Below are positions 25,171-34,078 of a stretch of DNA of 64,000 nucleotides, piece after piece; position 1 is the stretch's first letter, and every line of letters begins with the position of its first letter. The DNA comes from Chloroflexota bacterium (GTDB taxonomy: Bacteria; Chloroflexota; Anaerolineae; Anaerolineales; Villigracilaceae). Location of the stretch: positions 1 through 64,000 of the forward strand of contig JACRLB010000009.1 in NCBI GenBank assembly GCA_016235445.1, read 5' to 3'. The position numbers and the translations under genes were made by a program. The notes beneath the pieces are model-generated. The model was not told where the DNA came from and made no database searches. It saw nothing but the letters and a program-made list of their open reading frames with translations.

Positions 25171-25514
25171 GGTAGTGGTTGAAAAGTAAGTGATAATTCT
25201 CAACGCGAAATTCGCCAAATTCGAGCCACACCGCACTGGCACGCGGCGCAAGTGTTCGCGTTAAAAAAAGAAATTCGCTTGGAGGCTCAACATTGTCATC
25301 ACTTACAAATTACGGCTCTCCCGTTTCTGGCGGGATTGAATTTCAAACCACGAACCTTTTGCCGCGAATTCCGCGAATTTTCGCGAATTGGTTTGAAAAT
25401 TGGCGTGAATTAGCGACATCGTGCCCGTAGGGTAAATTCGCGGCAGATTTTTTTAGTTGGCGATAGTTTTCCCGTTAAAAGCGGTAGAGCCCAAATTACA
25501 AAGTAACCACTACC
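25171..25514. mobile_element. MITE-like element, family 1 (interrupted copy)
   Basis: Ends are GGTAGTGGTT and AACCACTACC, flanked by the 8-base direct repeat TAAATTTG (25163-25170 and 25515-25522). Subterminal sequence GTAAGTGATA / TCATCACTTAC extends the inverted repeat. Without the nested insertion it is about 158 bases. A complete sister copy is at 41226-41396. Confidence 0.88.
25314..25491. mobile_element. MITE-like element, family 2 (intact copy, nested)
   Basis: A 178-base element inside the family 1 copy, flanked by the perfect 8-base direct repeat CAAATTAC (25306-25313, 25492-25499). Terminal inverted repeats start GGCTCT and end AGAGCC and continue imperfectly (CCCGTTTCTGGCGGG at left). 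The interior consists of CGCGAATT-type inverted repeats. No coding sequence. Confidence 0.88.
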
Positions 25515-25562
25515 TAAATTTGTTCTTTGCTCGTTTTTTCGTGCAACAAAAAAAGTTTCTGA

Positions 25563-25568
25563 TAGAAT
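25563..25568 (+). promoter_or_regulatory. -10 box of the gene at 25575 (leaderless)
   Basis: TAGAAT preceded by TGA (extended -10 form) and exactly 6 bases before the ATG. Confidence 0.6.
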
Positions 25569-25574
25569 CCTTCC

Positions 25575-27305
25575 ATGCCCCAAACCAAAATCCCGGACCA
25601 CATCATCCCCGCCCTGTTGTGTACCGATGGCCTGCTCAGCATCTTCCTTGCCCTCTTTGCCTTTTCACTTGGCCTCGACCCAAACCCAGATTGGGGGCGT
25701 TCGCGGATTGTTTTGTTTTTTATCGGCCTTTTCCTGACCGCCTCTTCCTTTTTTTTATTCACGCGAAAACCAGCTTTCACAAAATCAGAAACAATAAAAA
25801 GCATTATGCTCTTCGGCCATGTATGGGCAATCCTCTTTATAATCTACGCCTCCTTCATCACATTCGGCAACTTCACCACCTGGAAGGCCTCCACCCGTTA
25901 TTACACCCTGCTGGCAGACGCCTTCGGCAAAGGTCAATTGCACGTGGATGTGGAACCAGGGGTAGCCCTATTGGCGGCGAACGACCCCTACAGTTCCGAA
26001 AGCCGCCCCGCCTTTGATGACGATGTTTGGGACCTTTCGCTTTACAAGGGGAAACTTTATTTATATTGGGGGCCTGTCCCTGCTTTGTTGCTCACACCCT
26101 TTCAACTTTTTACCCGTCAACCCATCGCAGATATTTATTTGGTTTTCTTCTTTTTTTGTGGGTTGTTGATTTTCAACACACTCATCATTCTGAAACTTTG
26201 GCGGCATTTATTTTCAGACATCCCCGCTCGAAATGTAGTCGCCTCCATTTTTCTCATCGGGTTGATCCTGCCGATTCTCTGGTCGCTCAACATCCCCGAC
26301 GTGTATGAAGCGGCGATTGGCGCGGGCCAATTCTTTCTCATCGGCGGCATGTACTTTGTCATCCTCGCTTTTGAAAAAGATATAAAAATGCTCCAGCCGC
26401 CGTCCCCGGCGGCGAGGACTCTGCCGGGAGCAGAGAATATCCAAAAACAGTATTTGTTTTTGGCTGGATTCTTTTGGGCATGCTCGGTTGGCTCACGCGC
26501 AATCCATGTTTTGCCCATCCTCTTTTTGACCACACTAACCATCTTTTGGATTTGGAAGAAACAGCCCAAACCAATCCACTGGAATGGGATCATTCGACTC
26601 GCCGCCTCACTGCTGACTCCGCTTGCGCTCGGCGCAATTCTCATTGGCTGGTACAACTGGACGCGCTTCGACTCTCCGCTGGAATTTGGTCTGCGCTACC
26701 AGATCACGATCTACAACCTGAACAGGGACATGCCCCTCACCTTCCAGCCCGATTATTTTCCATTCAACTTCCACGCTTATATTTTCCAGCCGTTTGAATT
26801 CATCTCGAAATTTCCATTCATCCAACCTGTCGGGTTTTCAAGCCTGCTCAAGAGCCTCAACATTACAGCCCCCAAACTTTACGCAAGCGGGCGGATGACG
26901 GGCATTCTCTTTTACGCTCCCATTCTGCTTCTGGCTTTCCTGCCCTTCTTCTCAAAAAATAAAGCGGGAAATCAAACCCATCCTGAATTGCAAAAATTCA
27001 TCCAGCGCCTGTTCGGCGGGTCATTCCTCATCAGTTTCGCCGCCATCCTTTTTTATTTTTACGGGCAGATGCGCTTCATGGCAGACCCGATCTCACAGGT
27101 GACATTGCTTGCGATTCTCGGTTACTGGCTTGTTGTTCGGAATTCAAAAACGTCAAAAATAGGTTTGCACCTGGCAAACCTGCTCATCGTCATCACGATC
27201 ACCGTCAGTATTCTGCTGGCATTTTCCAGTGAAACAAGCCGCATGGAAAAATTAAATCCGATACTGATGGAAAAAATTAATTCGTTTTTTATCTGGCAGA
27301 GATAA
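25575..27305 (+). CDS. polytopic membrane protein, putative glycosyltransferase-like
   Basis: A 576-residue protein with about 11-12 hydrophobic segments. Between the early segments lies a conserved-looking extracytoplasmic part (RYYTLLADAFGKGQLHVDVEPGVALLAANDPYSSES and WDLSLYKGKLYLYWGPVPALLL), a pattern I know from uncharacterised GT-C-like membrane proteins. I cannot name a substrate. The start is set by the -10 box 6 bases upstream. It is followed by a bidirectional terminator facing the leftward lipoprotein gene. A different membrane glycosyltransferase is encoded at 39669. Confidence 0.7.
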   Translation: MPQTKIPDHIIPALLCTDGLLSIFLALFAFSLGLDPNPDWGRSRIVLFFIGLFLTASSFFLFTRKPAFTKSETIKSIMLFGHVWAILFIIYASFITFGNFTTWKASTRYYTLLADAFGKGQLHVDVEPGVALLAANDPYSSESRPAFDDDVWDLSLYKGKLYLYWGPVPALLLTPFQLFTRQPIADIYLVFFFFCGLLIFNTLIILKLWRHLFSDIPARNVVASIFLIGLILPILWSLNIPDVYEAAIGAGQFFLIGGMYFVILAFEKDIKMLQPPSPAARTLPGAENIQKQYLFLAGFFWACSVGSRAIHVLPILFLTTLTIFWIWKKQPKPIHWNGIIRLAASLLTPLALGAILIGWYNWTRFDSPLEFGLRYQITIYNLNRDMPLTFQPDYFPFNFHAYIFQPFEFISKFPFIQPVGFSSLLKSLNITAPKLYASGRMTGILFYAPILLLAFLPFFSKNKAGNQTHPELQKFIQRLFGGSFLISFAAILFYFYGQMRFMADPISQVTLLAILGYWLVVRNSKTSKIGLHLANLLIVITITVSILLAFSSETSRMEKLNPILMEKINSFFIWQR

Positions 27306-27337
27306 AAAAACTGGCGAAGATTTCGCCAGTTTTTTTG
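27304..27337. terminator. bidirectional terminator
   Basis: AAAAAAACTGGCGAA, a GAT-containing loop, then TTCGCCAGTTTTTTT; perfect arms with A and T runs, placed between convergent genes. Confidence 0.95.
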
Positions 27338-27346
27338 TATGCTCGA

Positions 27347-28477
27347 TTATGGATTACCCGGTCCACCGCCACCGGGCCCGCCACCGCCCGGTCCGCCGCC
27401 TCCCGGTCCACCACCGCCGGGGAGACTGGGGCCTCCGCCGCCCGCGCCGCTGAAATCTGGGCGCGAGCCGAGGGAGGTTTCAAAGCCTGAGAGATTTCCG
27501 CGAGCCTGGGGCATTTGTCCACGGGCGAACTGGGTGGTAATCTCATCGAACTTGCCAGAGAATTGAGTCATGTCTGGGCCGAGTCTATCCGCGCCGCCAA
27601 AGGCCTGCAAACCAGACTGTGCGTTCTTGCCAAGTTGAGCGAGGTTGAGTAATTCGTCGCGGGTGAGTTTGTTGTCACCCATTGCGGCGTTTGCGGCATC
27701 CACAAAGGAAAAGGCGGACTGTATGGCAGAGAGTTTATCCGTGGGAATGTTGTTCGCCTGTATCTGTGAAATCTGATCCACACGTCCCTGCTGGTCGGCT
27801 TGCAAAACGGAGATCATATCCTGTGCCTGGGTTTGCAACTCCTGGGCATTGACCTGCGCCTGCTGCGCCGCGGATTCCAACTGGGCAATCGATTCCTCTG
27901 CTACGGCCAATCCCTGCTCCAGCGTGCTGCTGATCTCCTGCAAGGATGAGTCAATCGAAGCAAGGGTGTCATTTAGTTGAGAAAGTTCAGATTCAATGGC
28001 GTTCATTTCTACGATCATCTCATTGGCGAGGTCGCCATATAAATCGTAATATTCTGCCATGAGGTCTTCTGCGTATTCCACATAGTAATCGGCATAGTAG
28101 TAATAGTCATAGACGTAGGCAACTTCTTCGCTGGTGACGGCATCATCAGTCGTTGTGGTTGTGACGGCGGTCGTGGCTTGTTCGGTGGCAATTACTGCTT
28201 CTGCCACAGCTTCATTGATTAATGCGGCAAGTTCCTCTTCGGTGAGCGTCACATATTCCACAGCGGGGCCGGGGGTGGGGGTGGCGGGCATGGCGGTCAA
28301 CGTGGTGGAATTGACTGTCGCTTGCGCGAGGGCTTGCGAAACCTGTGTGCCAGCCACGGCGGTGTTGATGGCATCTTGCGACGCAACTTCTGCGGTGGGG
28401 GCGGCGGGCATTCCGCAAGCTGTGAGCAGAGCGGCGATGAGGGAAGCGAGTAAAACGGTTCGAAGCGTGGATTTCAT
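27347..28477 (-). CDS. Gly-rich coiled-coil lipoprotein
   Basis: A 376-residue secreted protein with a lipoprotein signal (VLLASLIAALLTACG; lipobox LTAC, so Cys is the lipidation site). Regions in order: Ala/Thr-rich segment, an acidic Tyr-rich stretch (YVYDYYYYADYYVEYAEDLMAEYYDLYG, here described at about residues 120-150), a long coiled coil with Gln/Glu/Ser (about 160-250), a helical domain, and a C-terminal tail of GPGGGG repeats. The family is unknown to me; composition suggests a surface or matrix-type protein. GGAGGAAC precedes the ATG at 28477. Confidence 0.75.
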   Translation of the reverse strand: MKSTLRTVLLASLIAALLTACGMPAAPTAEVASQDAINTAVAGTQVSQALAQATVNSTTLTAMPATPTPGPAVEYVTLTEEELAALINEAVAEAVIATEQATTAVTTTTTDDAVTSEEVAYVYDYYYYADYYVEYAEDLMAEYYDLYGDLANEMIVEMNAIESELSQLNDTLASIDSSLQEISSTLEQGLAVAEESIAQLESAAQQAQVNAQELQTQAQDMISVLQADQQGRVDQISQIQANNIPTDKLSAIQSAFSFVDAANAAMGDNKLTRDELLNLAQLGKNAQSGLQAFGGADRLGPDMTQFSGKFDEITTQFARGQMPQARGNLSGFETSLGSRPDFSGAGGGGPSLPGGGGPGGGGPGGGGPGGGGPGNP

Positions 28478-28504
28478 TTTTTGTTCCTCCAAATTTATGG
28501 GGTA

Positions 28505-28560
28505 AGTCCGCTTTAGCGGGGTTGGTAAGAATAGCGCGGGGGTTCATCCCCGCGCGGGTA
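28505..28560. repeat. dispersed palindromes (TCCGCTTTAGCGG; GGGGTTCATCCCC)
   Basis: Two short hairpins in the P450-lipoprotein gap. Closely related words, in the same order, occur at 46021-46090 (TCCGCTAAAGCGGA ... GGGGATTTATCCCCGCGGGTGT), so this is another copy of one dispersed intergenic unit. Confidence 0.65.
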
Positions 28561-28626
28561 TGAGGCGTGAAAAATGTTCGAGAAAACAGAATCAACTCAA
28601 AGACAGAGAGAGGCGGTTATTAATCA

Positions 28627-29946
28627 TCATACAGCGCGGCGAGTAACAATGAGCTTTACACTTTTGTCCGGGCGCAGGGTTGCGCTGGGTTTCGGTTTTG
28701 CAAGGTTGGTTTGAGTCGGCGCAACATTCCATCTGCGGGCGATCATGGCCAGCACGGTGACGGCTTCTGTCATTGCGAAGTGTTCGCCGATGCAAATACG
28801 GTTGCCGCCGCCGAAAGGGAAGAAGGCGTATCGGGGAAGCGAATGTTCTTCGAGACCCGACCAGCGTTCAGGGCGGAAAAGAAGCGGGGCTTCATAAAAT
28901 CGCGAGTCGTGATGCGTCACCCATTGACTCATCAAAACGGTGGAGCCTGCGGGGATGCGCTGTCCGCCGATCTCGCAATCGTGAATGGCTTGCCGCCCCA
29001 TCGCCCAGACGGGCGGACGAATTCGCAAAGTCTCTTTCACGATCATGCGCGTGTAGGATAATTTTTGAATATCGTCTGATGTTGGAAAGCGATTATCGAG
29101 CGCCAAGTCAACTTCGGCTTGTAATTTCATTTGCACTTCGGGATGATGCGCGAGCATGTCCCAGCACCAGGCCAAAAGCAGGGCGGTGGTTTCGTGGCCC
29201 GCCAACAAAAAGGTGAGCGCGTGCGCATGTATCTGCTCGTCGGTGAATTGACCGCTGTTATTTTCTTTTAAGATGTTGACCAGCGCGCGCTTCGCATGTT
29301 CTGATTGCGGATTTTGCAACAACGCTTCAGTGACCGCGCCCAGGCTTGATCTTGCTTCCTTGAAGTTTGGGAACAACGCCTGAGCAGATTCGGGCAAAGG
29401 CATTTGCGCGAGCGGAAAAAGTTTGATGAGGGTCTGCATGGATTTGTTGACTCGATCCGCCGCGCCTTCGGGAGCGCTGCCGAAGAACGACCACAAGGCG
29501 ATGTTCAGCGTGAGGCGCATCATTTCATCGGACATGTCCACGCGCGCGCCGTCTGTCCATTTGGAAAGATGTGCGAGCGTATTTTCATTCATCAACGGCA
29601 AATATTCTTCCATGCGTTGACGATGAAACGCGGGCTGTAATACCCGCCGCTGTGCAAGATGTTCCTCGCCTTCGCTGGTGAGCAGTCCTTCGCCAAGAAT
29701 AATTCGCGCGCGTTGTAAGCTGGGGCCTTTGATAAAGTTGCCCTGCTGTTTCACCAACACCTGTTCGATAAATTCAGGATGGCTCAGCAAAAACAGGTCG
29801 CGCTTGCGAAGTTTGACATGCGCCATGTCACCCTGCTCGCGCGCCAGTTCGGTCAACGCATCGAGCGGGTTGCGAAAGACCTTCCACACAAATCCGAGGT
29901 TCGTTTTTTTATGAGTTGCTGGTTCGAGGATTAAATTTGTTTCCAT
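28627..29946 (-). CDS. cytochrome P450
   Basis: A 439-residue soluble P450 monooxygenase with no membrane anchor. The oxygen-activation motif AGHETT (I helix), the ExxR pair in KETLRIRPP, the PERW motif (FRPERW) and the heme-binding loop FPFGGGNRICIG with the Cys thiolate ligand are all present. The sequence pattern is that of bacterial class enzymes with fatty-acid or terpenoid-like substrates, but no substrate can be assigned. No ferredoxin or reductase gene is adjacent, so electron donors must come from elsewhere. AGGAGACAGCCG precedes the ATG. Confidence 0.95.
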   Translation of the reverse strand: METNLILEPATHKKTNLGFVWKVFRNPLDALTELAREQGDMAHVKLRKRDLFLLSHPEFIEQVLVKQQGNFIKGPSLQRARIILGEGLLTSEGEEHLAQRRVLQPAFHRQRMEEYLPLMNENTLAHLSKWTDGARVDMSDEMMRLTLNIALWSFFGSAPEGAADRVNKSMQTLIKLFPLAQMPLPESAQALFPNFKEARSSLGAVTEALLQNPQSEHAKRALVNILKENNSGQFTDEQIHAHALTFLLAGHETTALLLAWCWDMLAHHPEVQMKLQAEVDLALDNRFPTSDDIQKLSYTRMIVKETLRIRPPVWAMGRQAIHDCEIGGQRIPAGSTVLMSQWVTHHDSRFYEAPLLFRPERWSGLEEHSLPRYAFFPFGGGNRICIGEHFAMTEAVTVLAMIARRWNVAPTQTNLAKPKPSATLRPDKSVKLIVTRRAV

Positions 29947-30071
29947 CGGCTGTCTCCTATATTGATAGCCAAAGGATACTGGTTTGCTTCGATACTGTCC
30001 GCCCGCGGAAGTGGGGAATATGCCCCCCTATTTGGTGGGTGTGAAAAAGATTCTTCGCTACGCACCTACGA

Positions 30072-30161
30072 TCAAAACCTTTTGCCGCGAATTACACGAA
30101 TTTTCGCGAATTATTTTTTAAAAATTCGCGTAATTCGCGGCTGAGCATTTTTTAGTTTTGA
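30072..30161. repeat. CGCGAATT-family inverted-repeat element
   Basis: A 90-base element with ends TCAAAAC and GTTTTGA, and inner arms CCGCGAATTAC / GTAATTCGCGG. Related elements are at 53134-53237 and inside the family 1 and 2 elements. No target duplication is visible. Confidence 0.7.
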
Positions 30162-30181
30162 GCGGCTTTTTTTACCAACCA

Positions 30182-30820
30182 TCACAACTCTTCAGGCAGA
30201 ACCAACCCATACCTCACCGCCATCAACGCGGCCTGGGTTCTGTCATTCACCCCCAGCTTTGCAAACAGATCGCTGACATAACCTTTCACCGTCATCTCGG
30301 TCAAGGCCAATTCGCTTGCGATCTCCTTGTTGCTTTTTCCACGCGCCAGTAACTTCAAGATTCCGCGCTCGCGTTCGGTGAGCAAGTCAAACGGGTCATC
30401 GGGCATGGGAGCGCGCGCCATTAATCGGCGGGCAATGTCGGGATGCAGTTGCGGTTTGCCCTGCGCCGCCGCGCGAATTGCCGCCACCAGATCATCGCCG
30501 CTCATTTCCTTCAACAGAAATCCACTCGCGCCTGCGCGCAGCGCCGCGTACACATGCGCGTCATCGCTGAATGTGGTCAGAATCAGAATCGGCAGGTCGG
30601 GGTATTCGGGCCGTATCTGCCTCAACGCATCCACGCCGTTCATTTCGGGCATTTGCAAATCCATCAGCGCCAGGTCGGGCTTGTGCTTTTTTATCAATGC
30701 CAACACCTGAGTCCCATTGCTGGCTTCGCCGATCACGCGCATATCTTTTTCCGCGTCTATGGTCATTTGAAGTCCACGGCGCACAACTTGATGATCGTCA
30801 ACGATGAGAATTTTTAGCAT
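30182..30820 (-). CDS. NarL/FixJ-family response regulator
   Basis: A 212-residue two-domain regulator. The receiver (1-120) has the acidic pair DD in ILIVDDHQ, the phospho-acceptor Asp in LALMDLQMPEMNG, and the Thr and Lys switch residues (LTTF, LLKE). The C-terminal LuxR-type helix-turn-helix (about 145-205) has LTERERGILKLLARGKSNKEIASELALTEMTVKGYVSDLFAKLGV. It lies 62 bases downstream of the HisKA_3 kinase at 30883 in the same direction, so the two form a cognate pair. Confidence 0.93.
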   Translation of the reverse strand: MLKILIVDDHQVVRRGLQMTIDAEKDMRVIGEASNGTQVLALIKKHKPDLALMDLQMPEMNGVDALRQIRPEYPDLPILILTTFSDDAHVYAALRAGASGFLLKEMSGDDLVAAIRAAAQGKPQLHPDIARRLMARAPMPDDPFDLLTERERGILKLLARGKSNKEIASELALTEMTVKGYVSDLFAKLGVNDRTQAALMAVRYGLVLPEEL

Positions 30821-30882
30821 AATAGCAAAACCTTTTTTTCACCACGAAGGACACGAAGGAAATTCAAAAGCATTTGTGCAAC

Positions 30883-32895
30883 TTATATTGGAAGTGGAAT
30901 AGTAAACAACAACATTGTACCGCTTCCGATTTCAGACTCAACGATCAACTCGCCGCCCAATGCAAAGATGCGCTCGCGCATTCCGCGCAGGCCGTAATGC
31001 CCCGCAGGGATGGAACGCGCATCAAAGCCATTTCCATCGTCGCGGATTTTCACTTGCAGTTGCGCATCCCGTTTGATCTCAACCTGCGCCGCCCGCCCGC
31101 CGCTGTGCCTCGTCACATTTTGAAGAGCCTCGCGCAGAATCCAAAGCGCCTCGTCCGCAATTTGTTTCGGGAGGATGACTTCCTTCGGCATCTCCAGCTC
31201 GATGGACAGCAGCGCCCCGCCTTCTGGTCCACTGCGACGGGAAAACGCCTCACACTCGCCGCGAACTGATTCTGCAAAATTGACATTCACCTCCCCGACA
31301 GCATTCCGCAGTTGATCGAGCATCAATCTCATTTCCTTCAACGTATCCCCTGCCAGTTCTTCCAACTCGGCCAGTTTCGCCTTGAACGAATCAGGCGCGG
31401 ACGTTTTGAGTCCACGGGCCATGAGGTGCATCCCAAACATCTGCTGGGTGACAGAGTCGTGCAAGTCTCTTGCGATGCGCTGGCGTTCTTCATACGCCGT
31501 AATGGATTTTTCATCCGCAAGCGCGCGCTCGGTCTGTTCCTTCACGCGAGTTTCCAGATCACGATTCAATTCATACAAGGACTCATACGCGTTTGCATAG
31601 GCCAATGCCAGAGCGGCCTGCCCTGCCAGCGCGTTCAAGCGGTTGACTTCATCCGCGTCGTAGACGGGTCCTGCGCGGCGTGATCCCAGCCAGTAACCGC
31701 CGACGGAGACACTGCCCGCAATCAGGCGCGTATTCCATGCAGGGGTAACATGCGGAGGGGGCACGTCGGGTTCGGGGAATAATTTCAATGCGCCCCACTC
31801 CGCGCCGATCTGGTTTGGAAAGACATCGTTCAGCAGGTGGGTGATCTCTTCGCGGCGGTTGGCTCTTGAAAGCAGATACTGCATGGATTTGACAGCCGAT
31901 TCAAATTTGAGTCTGTCGGGGTAGAGGAATCTATCCAGCCACGATTGAATCAGTTTGCGAGTCGGTTCGAGGAGCAGGGCGGCGACAAAAATACTGATGA
32001 TTGGAGCAAGCGGGCGCGAAGTGAGCGAATCTGCAAAGAGGGAGGAAATGCTTGAGGTGAGAGCCAGATATACGGTTAAGAGAAGAAGCGAAACAGCCCC
32101 ATAGGCCAGAGTCCGGCGGAGGACGCGGTCAATGCCAAAGAGGTCGTGTCTCAAAATCGCGTAGGAAATTCCAATCGGAACAAAAAGCTGGAAGATGAGC
32201 AAAAGGTTGTAGGAGAAAATATCCAGGCCGAATGCCAGTGTGAGCGGGCGGAGCCAAAGTGGAATTTCGGCGAGCAACATGCTGAAGACCACAACGCGGG
32301 CGCGCTGGGCGTCCAAATAGTTTTCGGGGTTTGCGTCGCGCGCTATGGAAAGCAAATTTTTGATAAAGAAAATAATGACAAAAGTAAGCCACGAAAACAA
32401 TGAACCCATGGCGATCATGCGCTGCCATGCAGATGAGCTGAATAAAAATGCCGCCAGCAGGGACGCTGAAAAAATATATCCGCCCAGGATGTGCCGTGTG
32501 GAAGTATGGGTTGGCCGCGGAAAGCGCAGGCTGACATGCAAGGCCATCGGCAAAAGGATGGCGGCTTGCAACAGGCGCAGGATCAAATAGGCGTCGAGAA
32601 AATAAAATAAAGGCCTGCCCGCTTGAAGGACAGGCAGGTCGTTGAGTTCAAATGGAATGAGCAGGAAGAACGCGAAGAAGATCGAAAAGCAGGCGACCAG
32701 CGTATGGCTTTTTTGCGGACGAACGAATGCAGGGAGAAGGCCTGTGACGAGGATCAACACTGAAACAACAGAGGAGAACGGGGTGACGGTTTCGATAACC
32801 GCCTGTCCGTTGGATGACGATGCCCAGCCAAGGAGTGCGGCATTAAATAAAAAAACAACGGCTATCGGCAAAAGCAGGATGTTTTTTTTCTTCAT
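30883..32895 (-). CDS. sensor histidine kinase, NarX/HisKA_3 type, with membrane and GAF domains
   Basis: A 670-residue kinase with about 8-9 membrane segments in the N-terminal half (residues 1-310), a GAF domain (about 325-445), a coiled coil, the HisKA_3 phosphotransfer motif EERQRIARDLHDSVTQQMFGMHL and a HATPase domain (DDGNGFDARSIPAGHYGLRGMRERIFALGG). Segments resemble the 7TM-type intracellular-signalling sensors. It should phosphorylate the NarL-type regulator encoded directly downstream. The ATG at 32895 follows a TACAAT box by 9 bases; the frame's extension to 32931 starts upstream of it. Confidence 0.88.
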   Translation of the reverse strand: MKKKNILLLPIAVVFLFNAALLGWASSSNGQAVIETVTPFSSVVSVLILVTGLLPAFVRPQKSHTLVACFSIFFAFFLLIPFELNDLPVLQAGRPLFYFLDAYLILRLLQAAILLPMALHVSLRFPRPTHTSTRHILGGYIFSASLLAAFLFSSSAWQRMIAMGSLFSWLTFVIIFFIKNLLSIARDANPENYLDAQRARVVVFSMLLAEIPLWLRPLTLAFGLDIFSYNLLLIFQLFVPIGISYAILRHDLFGIDRVLRRTLAYGAVSLLLLTVYLALTSSISSLFADSLTSRPLAPIISIFVAALLLEPTRKLIQSWLDRFLYPDRLKFESAVKSMQYLLSRANRREEITHLLNDVFPNQIGAEWGALKLFPEPDVPPPHVTPAWNTRLIAGSVSVGGYWLGSRRAGPVYDADEVNRLNALAGQAALALAYANAYESLYELNRDLETRVKEQTERALADEKSITAYEERQRIARDLHDSVTQQMFGMHLMARGLKTSAPDSFKAKLAELEELAGDTLKEMRLMLDQLRNAVGEVNVNFAESVRGECEAFSRRSGPEGGALLSIELEMPKEVILPKQIADEALWILREALQNVTRHSGGRAAQVEIKRDAQLQVKIRDDGNGFDARSIPAGHYGLRGMRERIFALGGELIVESEIGSGTMLLFTIPLPI

Positions 32896-32965
32896 CTTGA
32901 TTGGATTGTAGTTGTAAAGGGGAAAATACAAAAGGAGGCGGGGTATCCCGTCTCCTTTTTAAAAC

Positions 32966-34078
32966 TTATGGAAATATTTCGATCGAGTCGATCTGTATAT
33001 CATCCCCTGGTCCTTGATCGGGCGGGGAGATAATCACCAAATATCTATAGGCTTGGGGTGGCGGAAGGCTTGCGGCGCCATCCACATCGATCAGAATACC
33101 TGTTCCTGGAAAAGGGTATAGGTCAATCATTAGGATCAGTTGATTGTCAATCTCCTGAATGCCGGCTACATTTGTGTTGTAATCTGTAGAGGGATTGCCG
33201 TTATCATTATTCCAATTAAAAATTTCATAAAATATGTGTCCATCAGAGAACGTGGATATTCCCAATATCACAAAATCAAGATGAACCTCCCCGGAAGCGC
33301 CGGGAGGAGGGGCATTAAATTCAGACTCGTAATAAACCAGGTCGTACCCATCTGGAGACCCAATAACAATAATTGGGGTACTGCCCAGGTCTACAACTGT
33401 ATAACTCCCTGTCGGGATACTGCCAATAGTTCCATCAGGGGGGCCAATAACAATGCCGCCCGGTGGAACGGGGGGACCGGAAGGAGGTGTGGATGGATAT
33501 CCCGTTGGCGTCAGTGTGGGAGAAGGGGGTGTTGGGGTATTTGCCGGAGTTTCCGTTGGGGTTTCTGTTGGAGTTTCGGTTGGCGGAGGCTCGGTGGCAG
33601 TTGGAGTTGCCGATGGAGGAGAGTCGGTGGAAGTAGGTCCGCTCGTCGGGTTTCTCGTTATTGTGGCGGGAGGAGGAATGAAATTTGTCGCTGTGGGCAG
33701 GGCTGTGGGCGGCGGGGTTGCAGTTGGGATGGCTGTTGCAGTGGCCGCAGGGTTCTCGGTGGGTTTGGGTGTGGGGACAATGGTGGCTATGGTCGGCTGA
33801 ATCACAATGAACGGCGGGAACACAAATCCGCTATTGGGGTCGGGGGTAAGGAAGGTACCCTGCCACGAGAATGGAGTCAATATTTGAATGTTGAACAATG
33901 GCTTCGGCGCAGCATGACCCGTATCCACGCCCAAATTCGAACCCATCCCCGCGTCGAGAATCCAATATGGAAGAAACCGCATGGCAAACTGCCCGGCAAT
34001 GATCATTAACAGGATGCCGAGCGGCATGATAAAAATGAGCAAACTCCAGTCACGGCGGTCGCGTCCAGTTCGCATCAT
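32966..34078 (-). CDS. single-pass surface protein with Pro/Thr-rich stalk
   Basis: A 370-residue protein: short cytoplasmic basic tail, one membrane segment (LLIFIMPLGILLMIIAGQFAMRFL), an extracytoplasmic region, a long Pro/Thr/Ser stalk (about residues 95-205, with PTETPTETPTETPANTPTP) and a compact C-terminal beta-rich domain (about 225-370: SYTVVDLGSTPIIVIGSPDGYDLVYYE...). I do not recognise the terminal domain. The ATG overlaps the stop of the kinase at 34075 (ATGA), so the pair is translationally coupled; the protein could be a ligand-binding partner of that kinase. The strong purine/pyrimidine bias of the stalk produces long false ORFs on the other strand. Confidence 0.75.
   Translation of the reverse strand: MMRTGRDRRDWSLLIFIMPLGILLMIIAGQFAMRFLPYWILDAGMGSNLGVDTGHAAPKPLFNIQILTPFSWQGTFLTPDPNSGFVFPPFIVIQPTIATIVPTPKPTENPAATATAIPTATPPPTALPTATNFIPPPATITRNPTSGPTSTDSPPSATPTATEPPPTETPTETPTETPANTPTPPSPTLTPTGYPSTPPSGPPVPPGGIVIGPPDGTIGSIPTGSYTVVDLGSTPIIVIGSPDGYDLVYYESEFNAPPPGASGEVHLDFVILGISTFSDGHIFYEIFNWNNDNGNPSTDYNTNVAGIQEIDNQLILMIDLYPFPGTGILIDVDGAASLPPPQAYRYLVIISPPDQGPGDDIQIDSIEIFP

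Larger units (their letters stand above)
25064..25574. other. gene-free gap filled by nested small mobile elements
   Basis: About 510 bases without coding character. 25171-25514 is a family 1 element into which a family 2 element (25314-25491) has inserted; the rest is the radC upstream region and the promoter of the gene at 25575. Confidence 0.8.

Noticed and set aside
28627-30820. P450 and NarL regulator as a regulated pair
   Set aside because: A 235-base gap with a repeat element separates them and the regulator clearly pairs with the upstream HisKA_3 kinase.
33140-34009. Rightward 289-residue frame opposite the Pro/Thr-rich protein
   Set aside because: It is the mirror of a biased stalk sequence; the translation is Arg/Cys/Trp/Gly-rich with no domain, and the leftward frame has a membrane segment and an ATGA overlap with the kinase.
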